From: Paenibacillus physcomitrellae
GTDB taxonomy: Bacteria > Bacillota > Bacilli > Paenibacillales > Paenibacillaceae
Length of the DNA: 64,000 bases
Assembly (NCBI RefSeq): GCF_002240225.1
Contig: NZ_CP022584.1
Coordinates: 1,426,001-1,490,000 of the forward strand
Reading direction: 5' to 3'
Shown here piece by piece: positions 1-10,550 of the stretch. Position 1 is the stretch's first letter, and the number at the start of each line of letters is the position of its first letter. The translations under genes were made by a program, and so were the position numbers. The notes beneath the pieces are model-generated. The model was not told where the DNA came from and did not search any database. It was given only the letters and a program-made list of their open reading frames with translations.

Positions 1-234
1 ATCAGCGCGGAAAGCGATGCGCGGGCCAGGGCTTCCGCCACGAATTACACCCACGATGCCGTTGCCGCCTACGCCTGTACGAATCTCAATGCCGAAAGAG
101 CGGAGCTGATTCGCAATGAAATGGGCCGTATTTATCTCCTGAAAAGAAAGCTCCGGATGCTGATGCATAAATCTCCGCCATTCAATCAATTGCTGCTCCT
201 GCTCGGCCAGCTGTGCTGCCAATGCTTCGTACAT
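1..234 (-). CDS. M20-family amidohydrolase, N-terminal part (gene cut by left edge)
   Basis: The first 78 residues are visible; the rest lies beyond base 1. The N-terminus carries RRFMHQHPELSFQE followed by T-A-x-F-I, the usual opening of M20D metal-dependent amidohydrolases (HipO, aminoacylase and N-acyl-amino-acid deacylase group). The visible part ends at IAFRAD, where the Asp belongs to the first metal-binding region of the family. The start is the ATG at 234, preceded by AAAGGAGAG. The substrate cannot be told from this fragment. It lies downstream of pyrE but has its own promoter-like sequence and a terminator lies between, so it is probably a separate unit. Confidence 0.8.
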   Translation of the reverse strand, partial: MYEALAAQLAEQEQQLIEWRRFMHQHPELSFQEINTAHFIANQLRSFGIEIRTGVGGNGIVGVIRGGSPGPRIAFRAD

Positions 235-279
235 AGTAAAGTCTCTCCTTTATGTAAGTCTCTATTTCTCGTAAACAAA

Positions 280-285
280 ATTATA
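280..285 (-). promoter_or_regulatory. Candidate -10 element for the amidohydrolase gene
   Basis: On the minus strand TATAAT is preceded by TGC, giving an extended -10 (TGNTATAAT), about 45 bases before the start codon at 234. No good -35 is visible 17 bases upstream, as expected for extended -10 promoters. The assignment is inference. Confidence 0.45.
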
Positions 286-336
286 GCATACAATCTAACT
301 ATGAAAAATCGGAATTATAAATCGTTACCTTTCTAT

Positions 337-370
337 AAAAAAGAACACCCAACCATTTGGCCGGGTGCCC
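337..370 (-). terminator. Terminator after pyrE (end of pyr operon)
   Basis: The minus-strand RNA forms a 10-bp stem (GCACCCGGCC with GGTTGGGTGT, including G-U pairs) with an AAAT loop, followed by a run of T. It lies about 40 bases after the pyrE stop codon, so it closes the pyrimidine operon. Confidence 0.8.
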
Positions 371-407
371 CGCTTCTTCCCTATGTGATTGGCAATGATC
401 CGACAGA

Positions 408-1049
408 TTATCGACCAAAAGAAGCCGGATCTTCGCGCCACGCTTTCAGCAGCTCCAGATCCTCAAGTTTGATGCTGCCCAGTTCAACCGCCTTCTCCGT
501 CAAGGCGGTGTAATTGGACAAGGTTTGCAGCGGAATACCCGCATCGGCAAACGCGGTCGTTGCTTTCTCAAGCTGATAGCTGAAAATCGCCAGCACGGCC
601 AATGGCTCGGCCCCTGCCTCTTTGACGGCCAAAGCCGCTTTCAAGGAGCTTCCCCCGGTGGAGATCAAGTCTTCGATCACGATGACCTTTTGCCCCGGTT
701 TAATCAAACCTTCGATCATGTTCTCTTTGCCATGACCTTTGGCTTTATCGCGGATGTAGGCCATTGGCAGACCCAGCTTCTGCGATACAAATGCCGCATG
801 CGGAATACCCGCAGTCGCCGTTCCAGCAATGACCTCGGCATCCGGATACTGATCGCGGATGATGGAGGCGAAGGATTCAGCGATCAGATCGCGCACCTCC
901 GGATAAGACATCGTCAGCCGATTATCGCAGTAAATCGGAGATTTGATGCCCGATGTCCAGGTGAACGGCTGATGCGGCCGCAAAGCTACCGCTTTGATTT
1001 CCAGCAGCGAGCCGGCAATTTGTCCGGCGATTTGATTCAAGTTAGACAT
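408..1049 (-). CDS. pyrE: Orotate phosphoribosyltransferase
   Basis: Cytoplasmic PyrE joins orotate to PRPP to give OMP, the fifth step of UMP synthesis. The PRPP-binding motif [14 protein letters not shown] is present at about residues 123-136, and the [12 protein letters not shown] segment is typical of the family. The length of 213 residues is normal. The ATG at 1049 lies 10 bases from a GAGGAG site; an in-frame ATG at 1055 sits only 4 bases away, so 1049 is preferred. The gene overlaps the end of pyrF by 8 bases, which suggests translational coupling, and it is the last gene of the operon. Confidence 0.96.
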   Translation of the reverse strand: MSNLNQIAGQIAGSLLEIKAVALRPHQPFTWTSGIKSPIYCDNRLTMSYPEVRDLIAESFASIIRDQYPDAEVIAGTATAGIPHAAFVSQKLGLPMAYIRDKAKGHGKENMIEGLIKPGQKVIVIEDLISTGGSSLKAALAVKEAGAEPLAVLAIFSYQLEKATTAFADAGIPLQTLSNYTALTEKAVELGSIKLEDLELLKAWREDPASFGR

Positions 1050-1779
1050 GTTCATTCATCTCCTCTATGATGTGCAGCGCGGCCTCTCGCGGATCGGCCG
1101 CCGCCGTGATCGGACGGCCGACGACAATGTAGTCCGTCCCTTGCTGTATTGCTTGTCCCGGCGTCAACGTGCGGGACTGATCACCCGCTTCGCTTCCGGC
1201 CGGGCGGATACCCGGCGTGACCGTTGCAAAGCCGGCTCCGCAGACGGCTTTGATGGCCTGCGCTTCGAGCGGCGAAGCGACCACGCCTTGAAGCCCGGCC
1301 TGCTTGGCCAGCGCCGCATAGTTCAGCACGGCCTGCTCCACGCTGCCGGCAATGCCGATTTCGTTGTTCAACGTCGCTTGATCCGTGCTGGTCAGTTGCG
1401 TGACCGCAATGATCTGCGGCAGGCTTAAGCCGCTGACCTCCTGTACGGCGTCCGCTGCGCCTTCATAAGCGGCCTGCATCATTTTTACGCCGCCAGCGGC
1501 ATGCACGTTAAACATATCCACACCAAGGCGAGTGATGCTGTCCGCTCCACCCTTGACCGTGTTGGGGATATCGTGCATTTTCAGATCGAGGAACACCGAA
1601 TATCCTTTGTCCTTCAGCTCCCGGACAAAATCCGGACCGGCCGCGTAATACAGCTGCATGCCGACTTTCATATAACAGGGAATGCCCTCCAGACGCTGAA
1701 TCAGCGTCCGGGCATCCCCCGCGGTTTTAAAATCCAGTGCGACCATCAAACGGCTCGCGGCTTTCAAATCCAAGCTCAT
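1042..1779 (-). CDS. pyrF: Orotidine 5'-phosphate decarboxylase
   Basis: PyrF decarboxylates OMP to UMP, the last step of de novo pyrimidine synthesis. The class I catalytic segment [12 protein letters not shown] (Asp-x-Lys-x-x-Asp) is seen near residues 58-69, and the phosphate-binding end VTPGIRP...VVGRPIT is intact. At 245 residues it has the usual length. The start ATG follows GGGGGAGAACAA. It lies 84 bases after carB, a gap that holds an inverted repeat, and overlaps pyrE. Confidence 0.96.
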   Translation of the reverse strand: MSLDLKAASRLMVALDFKTAGDARTLIQRLEGIPCYMKVGMQLYYAAGPDFVRELKDKGYSVFLDLKMHDIPNTVKGGADSITRLGVDMFNVHAAGGVKMMQAAYEGAADAVQEVSGLSLPQIIAVTQLTSTDQATLNNEIGIAGSVEQAVLNYAALAKQAGLQGVVASPLEAQAIKAVCGAGFATVTPGIRPAGSEAGDQSRTLTPGQAIQQGTDYIVVGRPITAAADPREAALHIIEEMNEHV

Positions 1780-1800
1780 TTGTTCTCCCCCTTTATGGAT

Positions 1801-1845
1801 GAGCCCATACCATCCATGCAGCTATGCGCATGATGCCATGGGCTC
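1801..1845 (-). repeat. Inverted repeat in the carB-pyrF gap
   Basis: GAGCCCAT at 1801-1808 is the exact complement of ATGGGCTC at 1838-1845, with a 29-base loop. It lies in the only long gap between carB and pyrF and is not followed by a T run, so it is not an ordinary terminator. An mRNA-processing or stability hairpin is one possible role. Confidence 0.45.
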
Positions 1846-1863
1846 TGACTTTAACCGAAACCT

Positions 1864-4800
1864 TTATTTCACACTGCCTACAGGCAGGGAAGGCATCGCC
1901 TGGGATGAGAAGTTAATCGACTGCAGCATGCTGAGCAGTGCAGCTGCCGTATCCAGCGAAGTCATACAGAACACGCCGTTCTCGACCGCTTCACGGCGGA
2001 TGCGGAAACCGTCTCTTGCCGGTTCTTTGCCTTTGGTCAGCGTGTTGATCACAAAGTGCGCCTGACCTGTGCGGATCATATCCAGAATGTTTGGCGTACC
2101 TTCGCTCAGCTTATGAACCGTTGTCACATGCAGCCCTTGTTCTTCAAGCGTGCTTGCTGTACCGCCGGTAGCGATGATCTTGTAGCCCAAGTTGTAGAAA
2201 CCTTTCAGCAGTTCAATCGCTTCCGCTTTGTCTTTGTCCGCTACCGTTGCGATAATCGCGCCGGTTGTTGGAATCTTCATGCCTGCGCCAATCAAACCTT
2301 TGTAAAGCGCTTTGGCATATTGCGGGTCGCGGCCCATCACTTCGCCTGTAGACTTCATTTCAGGTCCCAGCGTCGTGTCTACGCGGCGCAGCTTGGCGAA
2401 CGAGAACACCGGCACTTTAACGGACACATAGTCTGGCTCAGGCCATAAGCCTTCTGTGTAGCCTTGGCTTGCCAGCGAAGTTCCAAGGATCGCTTTTGTA
2501 GCCAGATTTGCCATCGGAATGTTCGTTACCTTGCTCAGGAACGGTACCGTTCTGGAGGAGCGAGGATTTACTTCGATCACATACACTTCATTTTTGTAGA
2601 TGACGAATTGAATGTTAACCAGGCCGACCGTCTTCAGCTCTTTAGCAATTTTGATTGTGATCTCTACAATTTTATCTTTCAGCTGCTGTTCCAGATGCTG
2701 CGAAGGATAAACCGCGATCGAGTCGCCGGAGTGAACGCCTGCGCGCTCCACATGCTCCATGATGCCCGGTATCAATACCGTTTCGCCGTCACAGATCGCG
2801 TCGACCTCAACCTCTTTACCCATCATGTAGCGGTCGATCAGCACCGGATGGTCCGGATTGATCTGCACCGCTTCTTCCATATACTGCAGCAATTCCTCGT
2901 CCGAGTAAACAATCTGCATCGCACGACCGCCAAGGACATAGGACGGGCGAACGAGCACCGGATAACCAAGTCCCTGCGCCGTATCAACAGCCTGGTCGAC
3001 CGAGGTCACCGTGCTGCCCTGCGGCTGGGCAATGCTCAGTCTGGAGAGCAAAGCTTCGAATTTCTTGCGGTCTTCCGCTTCGTCAATGCTTTCCAGCGAA
3101 GTGCCCAGAATATTGACGCCAGCCGCTTTAAGCGGAGCTGCCAGGTTAATGGCCGTCTGGCCGCCGAACTGCACGATAACACCAATTGGTTTCTCCTGCT
3201 CAATCACGTTCATCACGTCTTCGAAGAACAGCGGCTCGAAGTACAGGCGGTCCGAGGTGTTAAAGTCTGTCGAAACGGTCTCCGGGTTGTTGTTAATGAT
3301 CACCGCTTCGTATCCCGCGTTCTGGATCGCCCAAACCGCATGTACAGTCGAGTAGTCGAACTCAATGCCTTGGCCGATACGGATCGGACCGGAGCCGAGC
3401 ACAACCACTTTTTCTTTCGTGGATGCCGTAACTTCATTCTCTGTTTCGTAAGTAGAGTAGTAGTAAGGTGTCGTAGCTTCAAATTCGGCTGCACAGGTAT
3501 CTACCATTTTGTAGACAGGGCGCAGACCGCTGTCCAAACGATATTCCCGCACTTCTTTCTCCGTCACATGGCTGCTCTGGCCCGCCAGCTTGCGCAGTTC
3601 GGCGATAGAGCGGTCTGTAAAGCCCATCCGTTTCGCTTCGTACAACGTCTCGCGGCTAAGCTCCACTTCGCTGCCGATCGTCTTCTCAAAGCCCACAATC
3701 CGCTCGACCTTGTCGAGGAACCACCAGTCTACGTTCGTCAGGTCGTGGATCTGCTGCAGTGCGTACCCGCGGCGGAAGGCTTCCGCGATCAGGAACAGGC
3801 GCTCATCATCCGGTTTAACCAGACGGGCATCCAGTGTCTCTTGATCCAGCTTCTCGGCACCTTTCAAGTGCAGACGGTGCGTGCCGATTTCCAGCGAACG
3901 AACCGCTTTGTGGATCGACTCTTCGAACGTCCGTCCGATTGCCATCACTTCACCGGTTGCTTTCATCTGCGTGCCCAGCTTGCGGTTGGCTTGGATGAAT
4001 TTATCGAACGGCCAGCGCGGGATTTTGCTGACGATGTAATCAAGCGTCGGCTCGAAGCAGGCGTAAGTTTGGCCTGTCACCGGGTTGACGATTTCGTCCA
4101 GCGTGTAGCCCAGCGCGATTTTGGCGGCCATCTTCGCGATCGGATAACCCGTTGCCTTGGAAGCTAGCGCGGAAGAGCGGCTAACCCGCGGATTCACTTC
4201 GATGACATAATACTGGAAGCTTTGCGGGTCCAAAGCGAACTGCACGTTGCAGCCGCCTTCGATATTGAGCGCGCGGATAATCTTCAGGGAAGCCGAGCGC
4301 AGCATTTGATATTCACGGTCAGATAACGTTTGGCTTGGTGCTACCACGATGCTGTCGCCGGTATGTACGCCGACCGGATCAAAGTTCTCCATGTTGCAGA
4401 CAACGATACAGTTGTCGTTCGCGTCGCGCATCACTTCATATTCAACTTCCTTCATGCCGGCGATGGATTTCTCTACCAGACATTGGGAAATCGGACTGTA
4501 GCGCAGGCCGGAGGATACGGTCTCGCGCAGCTCCTCTTCGTCGGCGCAGATGCCGCCGCCTGTTCCACCGAGCGTATAAGCCGGACGGACGATCAACGGA
4601 TAGCCGATCTCTGCCGCAAAGTCCAGAGCTTCCTCCAGCGTAGTGACGATTGTGCTCTCAGGCACCGGCTGCTCCAGCTCGCGCATCAGCTCGCGGAACA
4701 AATCGCGGTCCTCCGCTTTCTCGATCGAGTTCAGCTGTGTGCCGAGCAGTTTAACGTTCTCTCTTTCCAGCACGCCTGCGCGCGCCAGTTCCACCGCCAT

Positions 4801-5091
4801 GTTGAGGCCCGTTTGGCCGCCGAGGGTCGGCAGCAGGCCGTCCGGACGTTCCTGGCGGATAATTTGCGTCACGAAATCCAGAGTAATCGGTTCGATGTAA
4901 ACTTTGTCGGCCATGTTCGTATCGGTCATGATGGTGGCCGGGTTGCTATTGATCAGCACCACTTCCACGCCTTCTTCTTTCAGCGCTTGGCAGGCCTGCG
5001 TACCGGCGTAATCAAATTCCGCCGCTTGGCCGATGACGATCGGACCGGAGCCGATCACCAAAATTTTCTTGAGGTCTTTATTGATAGGCAT
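1864..5091 (-). CDS. carB: Carbamoyl-phosphate synthase large subunit (pyrimidine operon)
   Basis: With CarA it makes carbamoyl phosphate from bicarbonate, ATP and glutamine-derived ammonia, the entry step of pyrimidine synthesis. The 1075 residues show the duplicated architecture: two ATP-grasp halves (phosphate-binding GGTGGG near residue 175; [11 protein letters not shown] near 715) joined by an oligomerisation region, then a C-terminal MGS-like regulatory domain from about 930. Each half starts with a nucleotide-fold motif ([37 protein letters not shown]). The start ATG is 4 bases after the carA stop codon. In B. subtilis the pyr-operon copy is called pyrAB. Confidence 0.98.
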   Translation of the reverse strand: MPINKDLKKILVIGSGPIVIGQAAEFDYAGTQACQALKEEGVEVVLINSNPATIMTDTNMADKVYIEPITLDFVTQIIRQERPDGLLPTLGGQTGLNMAVELARAGVLERENVKLLGTQLNSIEKAEDRDLFRELMRELEQPVPESTIVTTLEEALDFAAEIGYPLIVRPAYTLGGTGGGICADEEELRETVSSGLRYSPISQCLVEKSIAGMKEVEYEVMRDANDNCIVVCNMENFDPVGVHTGDSIVVAPSQTLSDREYQMLRSASLKIIRALNIEGGCNVQFALDPQSFQYYVIEVNPRVSRSSALASKATGYPIAKMAAKIALGYTLDEIVNPVTGQTYACFEPTLDYIVSKIPRWPFDKFIQANRKLGTQMKATGEVMAIGRTFEESIHKAVRSLEIGTHRLHLKGAEKLDQETLDARLVKPDDERLFLIAEAFRRGYALQQIHDLTNVDWWFLDKVERIVGFEKTIGSEVELSRETLYEAKRMGFTDRSIAELRKLAGQSSHVTEKEVREYRLDSGLRPVYKMVDTCAAEFEATTPYYYSTYETENEVTASTKEKVVVLGSGPIRIGQGIEFDYSTVHAVWAIQNAGYEAVIINNNPETVSTDFNTSDRLYFEPLFFEDVMNVIEQEKPIGVIVQFGGQTAINLAAPLKAAGVNILGTSLESIDEAEDRKKFEALLSRLSIAQPQGSTVTSVDQAVDTAQGLGYPVLVRPSYVLGGRAMQIVYSDEELLQYMEEAVQINPDHPVLIDRYMMGKEVEVDAICDGETVLIPGIMEHVERAGVHSGDSIAVYPSQHLEQQLKDKIVEITIKIAKELKTVGLVNIQFVIYKNEVYVIEVNPRSSRTVPFLSKVTNIPMANLATKAILGTSLASQGYTEGLWPEPDYVSVKVPVFSFAKLRRVDTTLGPEMKSTGEVMGRDPQYAKALYKGLIGAGMKIPTTGAIIATVADKDKAEAIELLKGFYNLGYKIIATGGTASTLEEQGLHVTTVHKLSEGTPNILDMIRTGQAHFVINTLTKGKEPARDGFRIRREAVENGVFCMTSLDTAAALLSMLQSINFSSQAMPSLPVGSVK

Positions 5092-5095
5092 AGGT

Positions 5096-6232
5096 TTACA
5101 GAGCTCCTTTCGCAGCGGCCATCAGTTCGGCTTGACGCGGTTTCTTTGGATTCAGGCGTTTATGCTCGCGGATCATCTCCAGGAAGCGATCGAACAGATA
5201 GCTGTTATCGTATGGACCCGGTGCGGCTTCCGGATGGTATTGCACAGAGAACGCCGGATATTTCGTATGTTTAAGACCTTCAATCGTTTTATCGTTATTG
5301 TTAATATGCGTCACTTCGAGATCCGTTCCGGCAACCGAAGCTTCGGTGACCGTATAGCCGTGGTTCTGCGAAGTGATGTAGCAGCGGCCGGATTCGAGCT
5401 CCTTCACCGGATGGTTGCCGCCTCGGTGGCCGAACTTCAGGCTTTCCGTGTCAGCGCCGCAGGCGAGTGCGAACAGCTGGTGTCCCAGGCAGATGCCGAA
5501 GATCGGGTATTCGCCGAGCAGTTCGGAGACCATTTTTGCCGCATAAGGCACGTCTTTCGGGTCGCCAGGGCCGTTGGACAGCTGAATGCCGTCCGGATGC
5601 AGCTTGCGGATTTCATCCGCGGTAGTGTCATGAGGCACAACTACTACATCGCAGCCGCGTTTGGTCAGCTCGCGCACGATGCCGCTTTTGGCGCCGAAAT
5701 CGACGAGCACAATTCGTTCGCCGGAGCCCGGCACGTTGTAAATACGCTGCGTCGAGGTTTTGGCTACTTGATCGCGCAATTCATGGATGCTGGTGTGGGC
5801 AATCATTTCCTGCAGCTCTTCGATCGATTTGTTCGTTGTTGTCAAGATCCCTTTCATCGTGCCGTACTGGCGGATGATCCGGGTCAGCATGCGCGTATCG
5901 ATGCCGCTGATCGCAGGGATTCCGTACTCTTTCAGCAAATCTTCGATGCTGTACTGGGCGCGCCAGTTGCTTGGGACCGGTTCGTGACGGCGCACAACAA
6001 AACCGTGAATGGACGGAGCCACCGACTCAAAATCATCCCGGGTAATGCCGTAGTTGCCGATCAGCGGATAAGTCATCGTCACGATTTGTCCGCAGTAGGA
6101 CGGGTCCGACAGCACTTCCTGATAACCTGTAATCCCTGTATTAAAAACAACCTCGCCGGTCTTCTCCACTTCTGCACCAAAAGAAGTTCCGGTAAACAAC
6201 GTGCCGTCTTCCAACAATAATCTTGCCTGCAC
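5096..6232 (-). CDS. carA: Carbamoyl-phosphate synthase small subunit (glutaminase)
   Basis: CarA hydrolyses glutamine and channels ammonia to CarB. The class I glutamine amidotransferase triad is visible: the Cys in FGICLGHQ (near residue 248), then QYHPEA near the C-terminus. The N-terminal CPSase small-chain domain begins [12 protein letters not shown]. The most likely start is the GTG at 6232, about 10 bases from AGGGAG; it gives 378 residues and matches the family N-terminus. A TTG at 6256 would add eight unlikely residues. The gene is directly upstream of carB and about 40 bases after pyrC. Confidence 0.96.
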   Translation of the reverse strand: MQARLLLEDGTLFTGTSFGAEVEKTGEVVFNTGITGYQEVLSDPSYCGQIVTMTYPLIGNYGITRDDFESVAPSIHGFVVRRHEPVPSNWRAQYSIEDLLKEYGIPAISGIDTRMLTRIIRQYGTMKGILTTTNKSIEELQEMIAHTSIHELRDQVAKTSTQRIYNVPGSGERIVLVDFGAKSGIVRELTKRGCDVVVVPHDTTADEIRKLHPDGIQLSNGPGDPKDVPYAAKMVSELLGEYPIFGICLGHQLFALACGADTESLKFGHRGGNHPVKELESGRCYITSQNHGYTVTEASVAGTDLEVTHINNNDKTIEGLKHTKYPAFSVQYHPEAAPGPYDNSYLFDRFLEMIREHKRLNPKKPRQAELMAAAKGAL

Positions 6233-6271
6233 CTTCGATCCACTCCCTGTTCTCAAATGTAAGTCTATTCG

Positions 6272-7567
6272 TTAGTTGAGCACGCGATCTTCGGCCCAAG
6301 AAATTTTTCCGTTTACGACCGTAACCGCCGGCCAGCCCTTCAGGCTCCAGCCGCCAAACGGTGTGTTGCGCCCTTTGCTGGCAAAGGTGGACGGATCAAC
6401 GGTTTTCTCTGTTTCCAGATCCACAATCGTCAGGTCAGCCGGCGCGCCGACTTCCAGGCGTCCCGCATCCAATCCGAACACGCGGGCCGGGTCGGCCGTC
6501 ATGCGCTGTACCAGCATTTGCAGCGTCCACAGCCCGGTCTCCACGAATTTCGTGTAGAGCAGAGGGAAAGCTGTCTCAAAGCCGACGATGCCAAACGGGG
6601 CAAGCTGCATGCCTTTGGCTTTCTCTTCTTCGCTGTGCGGCGCATGGTCCGTCACGACGATGTCGATCGTGCCGTCTTCCAGCGCGGCGATGCAGGCTTC
6701 CACGTCGCGGCGCGAGCGCAGCGGCGGATTCATTTTCCAGTTGGCATTCAGGCCCGGAATGTCCTCTTCGCAGAGCAGCAGGTGATGCGGGCAAACCTCC
6801 GCGGTCACGTTAATACCGATTTGCTTCGCCTGCCGGATCAGCCGGATCGACTGCTCGGTGCTGACGTGGCACACATGGTAGTGAACCCCGGTTGCTTCAG
6901 CCAGCAGAATGTCGCGTCCGACGTGGATCGCTTCCGACTCGTTCGGAATGCCCTTCAAACCGTGTTTTCTGGCGAACTCGCCTTCCGCCACCGGAGCGCC
7001 TTCCACCAAGGAATTATCTTCGCAGTGCGCGATAACCGGCATGTTCATCGAGGCGGCCCAAGCCATTGCATCTTTCATCATTTGCGCGTTTTGTACGCCT
7101 ACGCCATCATCCGTAAAGCCGATTGCTCCCGCTTCTTTCAAGGCAGCGAAATCCGTCAGCTCGCGTCCCAGCTCGTTCACCGTAATCGCCGCATAGGGCA
7201 GCACTTTGACCAGGCCAGCTTCCTTCGCTTTGTCCAAAACCAGCTTCACCGTTTCCGGATCATCCGTGATCGGGCGGGTGTTCGGCATGCAGGCGATTGT
7301 CGTAAATCCGCCCTTTGCAGCTGACAAACTGCCTGTCGCGATCGTTTCTTTATGCTCGAAACCCGGTTCGCGCAGATGCACGTGCATGTCGATAAAACCC
7401 GGCGTCACCAGCTTGCCTGCGGCGTCCAGCGTTTCTGCCCCTGCAGCCTGAACCTCCGTACCTTGATCGTAAATGCCTGTGATTACTCCGTCTTCCGTGG
7501 TGATCGTCTTAAGCTCCAGCTGTCCGTCCTCGTTTAACACCTTGGCGTTTATTATGATTAATGGCAT
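6272..7567 (-). CDS. pyrC: Dihydroorotase
   Basis: PyrC cyclises carbamoyl aspartate to dihydroorotate. It belongs to the class I amidohydrolase-type enzymes (431 residues). The metal ligands lie in DMHVHLREPG (about residues 58-67), AHCEDNS, YHVCHVST and VVTDHAPHS, all intact. The start ATG follows GGAGGTACTT. It lies between pyrB and carA in the operon order usual for Bacillales. Confidence 0.97.
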   Translation of the reverse strand: MPLIIINAKVLNEDGQLELKTITTEDGVITGIYDQGTEVQAAGAETLDAAGKLVTPGFIDMHVHLREPGFEHKETIATGSLSAAKGGFTTIACMPNTRPITDDPETVKLVLDKAKEAGLVKVLPYAAITVNELGRELTDFAALKEAGAIGFTDDGVGVQNAQMMKDAMAWAASMNMPVIAHCEDNSLVEGAPVAEGEFARKHGLKGIPNESEAIHVGRDILLAEATGVHYHVCHVSTEQSIRLIRQAKQIGINVTAEVCPHHLLLCEEDIPGLNANWKMNPPLRSRRDVEACIAALEDGTIDIVVTDHAPHSEEEKAKGMQLAPFGIVGFETAFPLLYTKFVETGLWTLQMLVQRMTADPARVFGLDAGRLEVGAPADLTIVDLETEKTVDPSTFASKGRNTPFGGWSLKGWPAVTVVNGKISWAEDRVLN

Positions 7568-7674
7568 AAGTACCTCCGCTATTTATACTGAAAGATGCTT
7601 GCTTGATCATGTGCCCGATAAATTTCCGTTTACGCTACTTCCCCTTGGCCGCGCTGCTTTAATGCCTCAGCGAC

Positions 7675-8589
7675 TCACAGCCGCAGTGCCCGTTCCATAA
7701 CCGCCATGCGGATTGGAACCCCGTTTCTCATTTGCGGGAAAATCCTTGATCTCGGGCTTTCCACCAGTGCGTCGTCAATCTCTACATCGCGGTTCACCGG
7801 AGCCGGATGCATAATGATCGTATGTCCGGCCAGCTTAGCCGCCCGCTCCTCTGTAAGACCGTACTGGAGGCGGTATTCCTCCGGCGATTTCAGAATCCCC
7901 GTTGCATGGCGCTCCAGCTGAACTCTCAGCATCATCACCACGTCGGCTTTCAGCGCTTCGTCCATTGTCACATAAGGAGCTTCTTCGGCAAGCTCCGGGG
8001 CCTGCATCGATTCCGGCGCGCAGAACTTGACTTTCGCACCGAATTTCTCCAGGGCCCAAAGGTTCGACCGGGCTACGCGGCTGTGCTTGATATCGCCGAT
8101 GATCGAAACCTGAAGTCCCTTCAGGCTGCCAAATTCCTTCTTCATCGTGTACAGATCCAGCAGCGCCTGCGTTGGATGCTCGTTGTTGCCGTCCCCTGCA
8201 TTCACCAGCGGAACGTTAACCTTCTCGGCCAGTTGGGCCAGAAGTCCGATCGGCTTCAAGCGGATCACCCCGGCATGGATGCCCATCGATTCAAGCGTCC
8301 GGACGGTGTCGTAGATCGATTCCCCTTTTTCCACACTGGAAGCGGCGGCAGCGAAATTCAGCACTTCGGCTCCAAGCCGCTTCTCGGCCATTTCAAAGGA
8401 AAACCGCGTCCGCGTGCTATTCTCGAAAAACATATTCGCGACAAAACGATCTTTCAGTACCGGAATCACCTTATCCGGCTGTTTCTCCCAATAAGCTGCT
8501 CTTTCCAGCAGCGATTCAATTTCGGTGCGGCTCAGATCCTTGAGCCCCAGCAGACTGCGTTCCTTCAGGATGGTTGATGTAAGGGCCAT
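7675..8589 (-). CDS. pyrB: Aspartate carbamoyltransferase catalytic chain
   Basis: PyrB transfers the carbamoyl group to aspartate, the committed step of the pathway. The carbamoyl-phosphate site NSTRTRFSFE (about residues 57-66), the loop SVEKGES and the HPTQALLDLYT motif are present, and the length of 304 residues is normal. No regulatory chain (pyrI) is nearby, as in Bacillus, so feedback probably acts at PyrR and CPSase. The start ATG lies next to the pyrR stop codon and follows GAGGGAA. Confidence 0.97.
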   Translation of the reverse strand: MALTSTILKERSLLGLKDLSRTEIESLLERAAYWEKQPDKVIPVLKDRFVANMFFENSTRTRFSFEMAEKRLGAEVLNFAAAASSVEKGESIYDTVRTLESMGIHAGVIRLKPIGLLAQLAEKVNVPLVNAGDGNNEHPTQALLDLYTMKKEFGSLKGLQVSIIGDIKHSRVARSNLWALEKFGAKVKFCAPESMQAPELAEEAPYVTMDEALKADVVMMLRVQLERHATGILKSPEEYRLQYGLTEERAAKLAGHTIIMHPAPVNRDVEIDDALVESPRSRIFPQMRNGVPIRMAVMERALRL

Positions 8590-8590
8590 G

Positions 8591-9157
<567 letters not shown>

Positions 9158-9237
9158 TCATCGTTGTGGGCTGCACCAGACCCTGCCCCGCATGGCTTTA
9201 ACCTTCCAAAGGAGCTTTTCCCGATAACATAAATCTT

Positions 9238-9274
9238 CATAAAAAAACTCCTTGCCCATTCCAGGCAAGGAGTT
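9238..9274 (-). terminator. pyr attenuator terminator
   Basis: The minus-strand RNA makes an 11-bp stem (AACTCCTTGCC with GGCAAGGAGTT) with a 6-base loop and then seven T residues, about 90 bases before the pyrR start. Its place between the PyrR-binding loop and the first gene marks it as the regulated terminator. Confidence 0.92.
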
Positions 9275-9424
9275 CTCTAGCCGCGAACCTAAAGTCGCGA
9301 CTGTCCAGAGGCTGTGCTAAAAAGTCCATAACTGTGCAGCACACAGTTAGAGGAACCCTCCGCAAACCTCGTTCACGTTACCTTGCCAGCCTCACGGGAC
9401 TGATTTAAAGGTGCTATTTGATTA
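9275..9424 (-). promoter_or_regulatory. pyr operon leader with PyrR-binding loop
   Basis: At 9387-9401 the minus strand reads AGTCCCGTGAGGCTG, which matches every position of the known PyrR-binding consensus (ARUCCNGNGAGGYU). Downstream sequence can form alternative antiterminator pairings, and a separate hairpin (AACTGTG and CACAGTT) lies at 9330-9348. The order promoter, binding loop, antiterminator region, terminator and pyrR is the standard pyr attenuation layout. Only one attenuator is seen here; B. subtilis has three. Confidence 0.93.
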
Positions 9425-9430
9425 CCGTGA

Positions 9431-9459
9431 ATTATGACAGAAGACTGAGAACTTGTCAA
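9431..9459 (-). promoter_or_regulatory. pyr operon promoter
   Basis: TTGACA (9454-9459) and CATAAT (9431-9436) are separated by 17 bases on the minus strand, a strong sigma A promoter. Transcription should start near 9424, just before the PyrR leader. Confidence 0.9.
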
Positions 9460-9596
9460 GGTTCGGGCATGCCGAGCGATACAGGAAGATGTATGGATGA
9501 TGAATAAACATATTATTTATTTTATAAAACCAAGTATCTTGTTAATAATTATACAATAAATCCGCATAAATATCCACATTCTTTTTTATTTAACTC
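9460..9596. other. AT-rich gap with no recognised feature
   Basis: The stretch between the pyr promoter and the terminator of the methyltransferase gene is strongly AT-rich, especially 9500-9600. No open frame, repeat pair or RNA motif was recognised. It may be upstream promoter DNA for the pyr operon. Confidence 0.5.
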
Positions 9597-9627
9597 AAAA
9601 AAGCCCATCGTTATAGACAACGTGGGC
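9597..9627 (-). terminator. Terminator of the methyltransferase gene
   Basis: The minus-strand stem GCCCACGTT pairs with AACGATGGGC (one bulged A), followed by six T residues. It lies 90 bases after the stop codon of the 9717-10511 gene and insulates it from the pyr promoter. Confidence 0.8.
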
Positions 9628-9716
9628 CTCATGCATGCATTCATTCTCTTGTCCTTGCTCAGAATTCAAAACTCTAGTACCTCTTTATTGAAACAGTTTG
9701 GCAGGCCATCCTGCTG

Positions 9717-10511
9717 TTACTTCGGCCGGATGGCCTGTATATAGACCGACTCTCCGGAAAAACCCGCAAGTTCTCCTTGTTCATCCGAATAAATCGAGAA
9801 AAAATCGCGTATTTCTTCTGGAGATTGCAGCAGCTTGTTCGCCAAAGCTTCTCTTTCCGCCAGCGGAAGACCAGCCCGCTCGCACCAATCCTTGAAAGGG
9901 AACGGTTTTGGAAAACAGACGGACATCTCTATACGAAATCCTGTACTTTCAATCAAATGAATCCACTCCGACTTCTTCCATGCCCGAACATGGCTTGGAT
10001 CACGGAGCTTTTCGATCTCATTATAGAATTGATCCAAATGATCCTGCTCAGGGGATGCATTATCTATAAGCAGCAGCTTCCCGCCAGGTTTGACAACTCT
10101 CAGCGCCTCTGCGGTAAAGGCCGGGACATCTGTGAAATGATGCGCAGCGATCCGGCAAGTTACCCGATCAAAGGCTTCATCTTCAAACGGCAGCTTCTCT
10201 GCGTCCCCCTTTATGTAATTTACGTTGGTATGCCCGTTGCCTCCGATAAAACGTTCAGCAGCCGACAGCATTTCAGGGGTCAAGTCATAGGCCGTCACAT
10301 GCTGAACAAGCGGTGCAAGCGCATTGGCTACATGCCCTCCCCCAGTCGCAATATCGAGCACCTTCATATTCGAGTCAGCTTCGGAATTTGATACGAGCCA
10401 GTCCAGATCTTCGCCTTTTGCGTGCTTTGGACTCGTCACGTACTTCTGGGCATTTCGGGCAAACTGCTGCTTAACCTGATTCTTCTTCGATTCACCCATC
10501 CACTCATTCAT
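9717..10511 (-). CDS. SAM-dependent class I methyltransferase, substrate unknown
   Basis: This 264-residue cytoplasmic protein has a Rossmann methyltransferase core of the UbiE/Methyltransf_11 type. Motif I is VLDIATGGGHVANAL (near residues 48-62), followed by an acidic motif II (AYDLTPEM), GDAEKLPFEDEAFD, and HHFTD with VLRVVKPGGK. The ATG at 10511 lies 6 bases after GGAGGGAGAG; longer reading frames upstream run through the previous terminator and are rejected. Terminators on both sides make it a single-gene unit set between rluD and pyrR, where B. subtilis has no such gene. The substrate cannot be inferred. Confidence 0.85.
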   Translation of the reverse strand: MNEWMGESKKNQVKQQFARNAQKYVTSPKHAKGEDLDWLVSNSEADSNMKVLDIATGGGHVANALAPLVQHVTAYDLTPEMLSAAERFIGGNGHTNVNYIKGDAEKLPFEDEAFDRVTCRIAAHHFTDVPAFTAEALRVVKPGGKLLLIDNASPEQDHLDQFYNEIEKLRDPSHVRAWKKSEWIHLIESTGFRIEMSVCFPKPFPFKDWCERAGLPLAEREALANKLLQSPEEIRDFFSIYSDEQGELAGFSGESVYIQAIRPK

Positions 10512-10550
10512 CGCAAACTCTCCCTCCGGCTTTCTGTTGTTAATGCTACA

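Noticed and set aside
2464-4167. A 567-codon open frame on the plus strand across carB
   Set aside because: It is antisense to carB, without motifs or ribosome site, and is explained by GC-rich third positions of the true gene.
5033-6220. A 395-codon open frame on the plus strand across carA
   Set aside because: It is antisense to carA and carries none of the properties of a real protein.
9475-9596. The AT-rich gap as an integration or origin site
   Set aside because: No repeats, DnaA-box clusters or integrase gene; it is adequately explained as spacer and promoter DNA.
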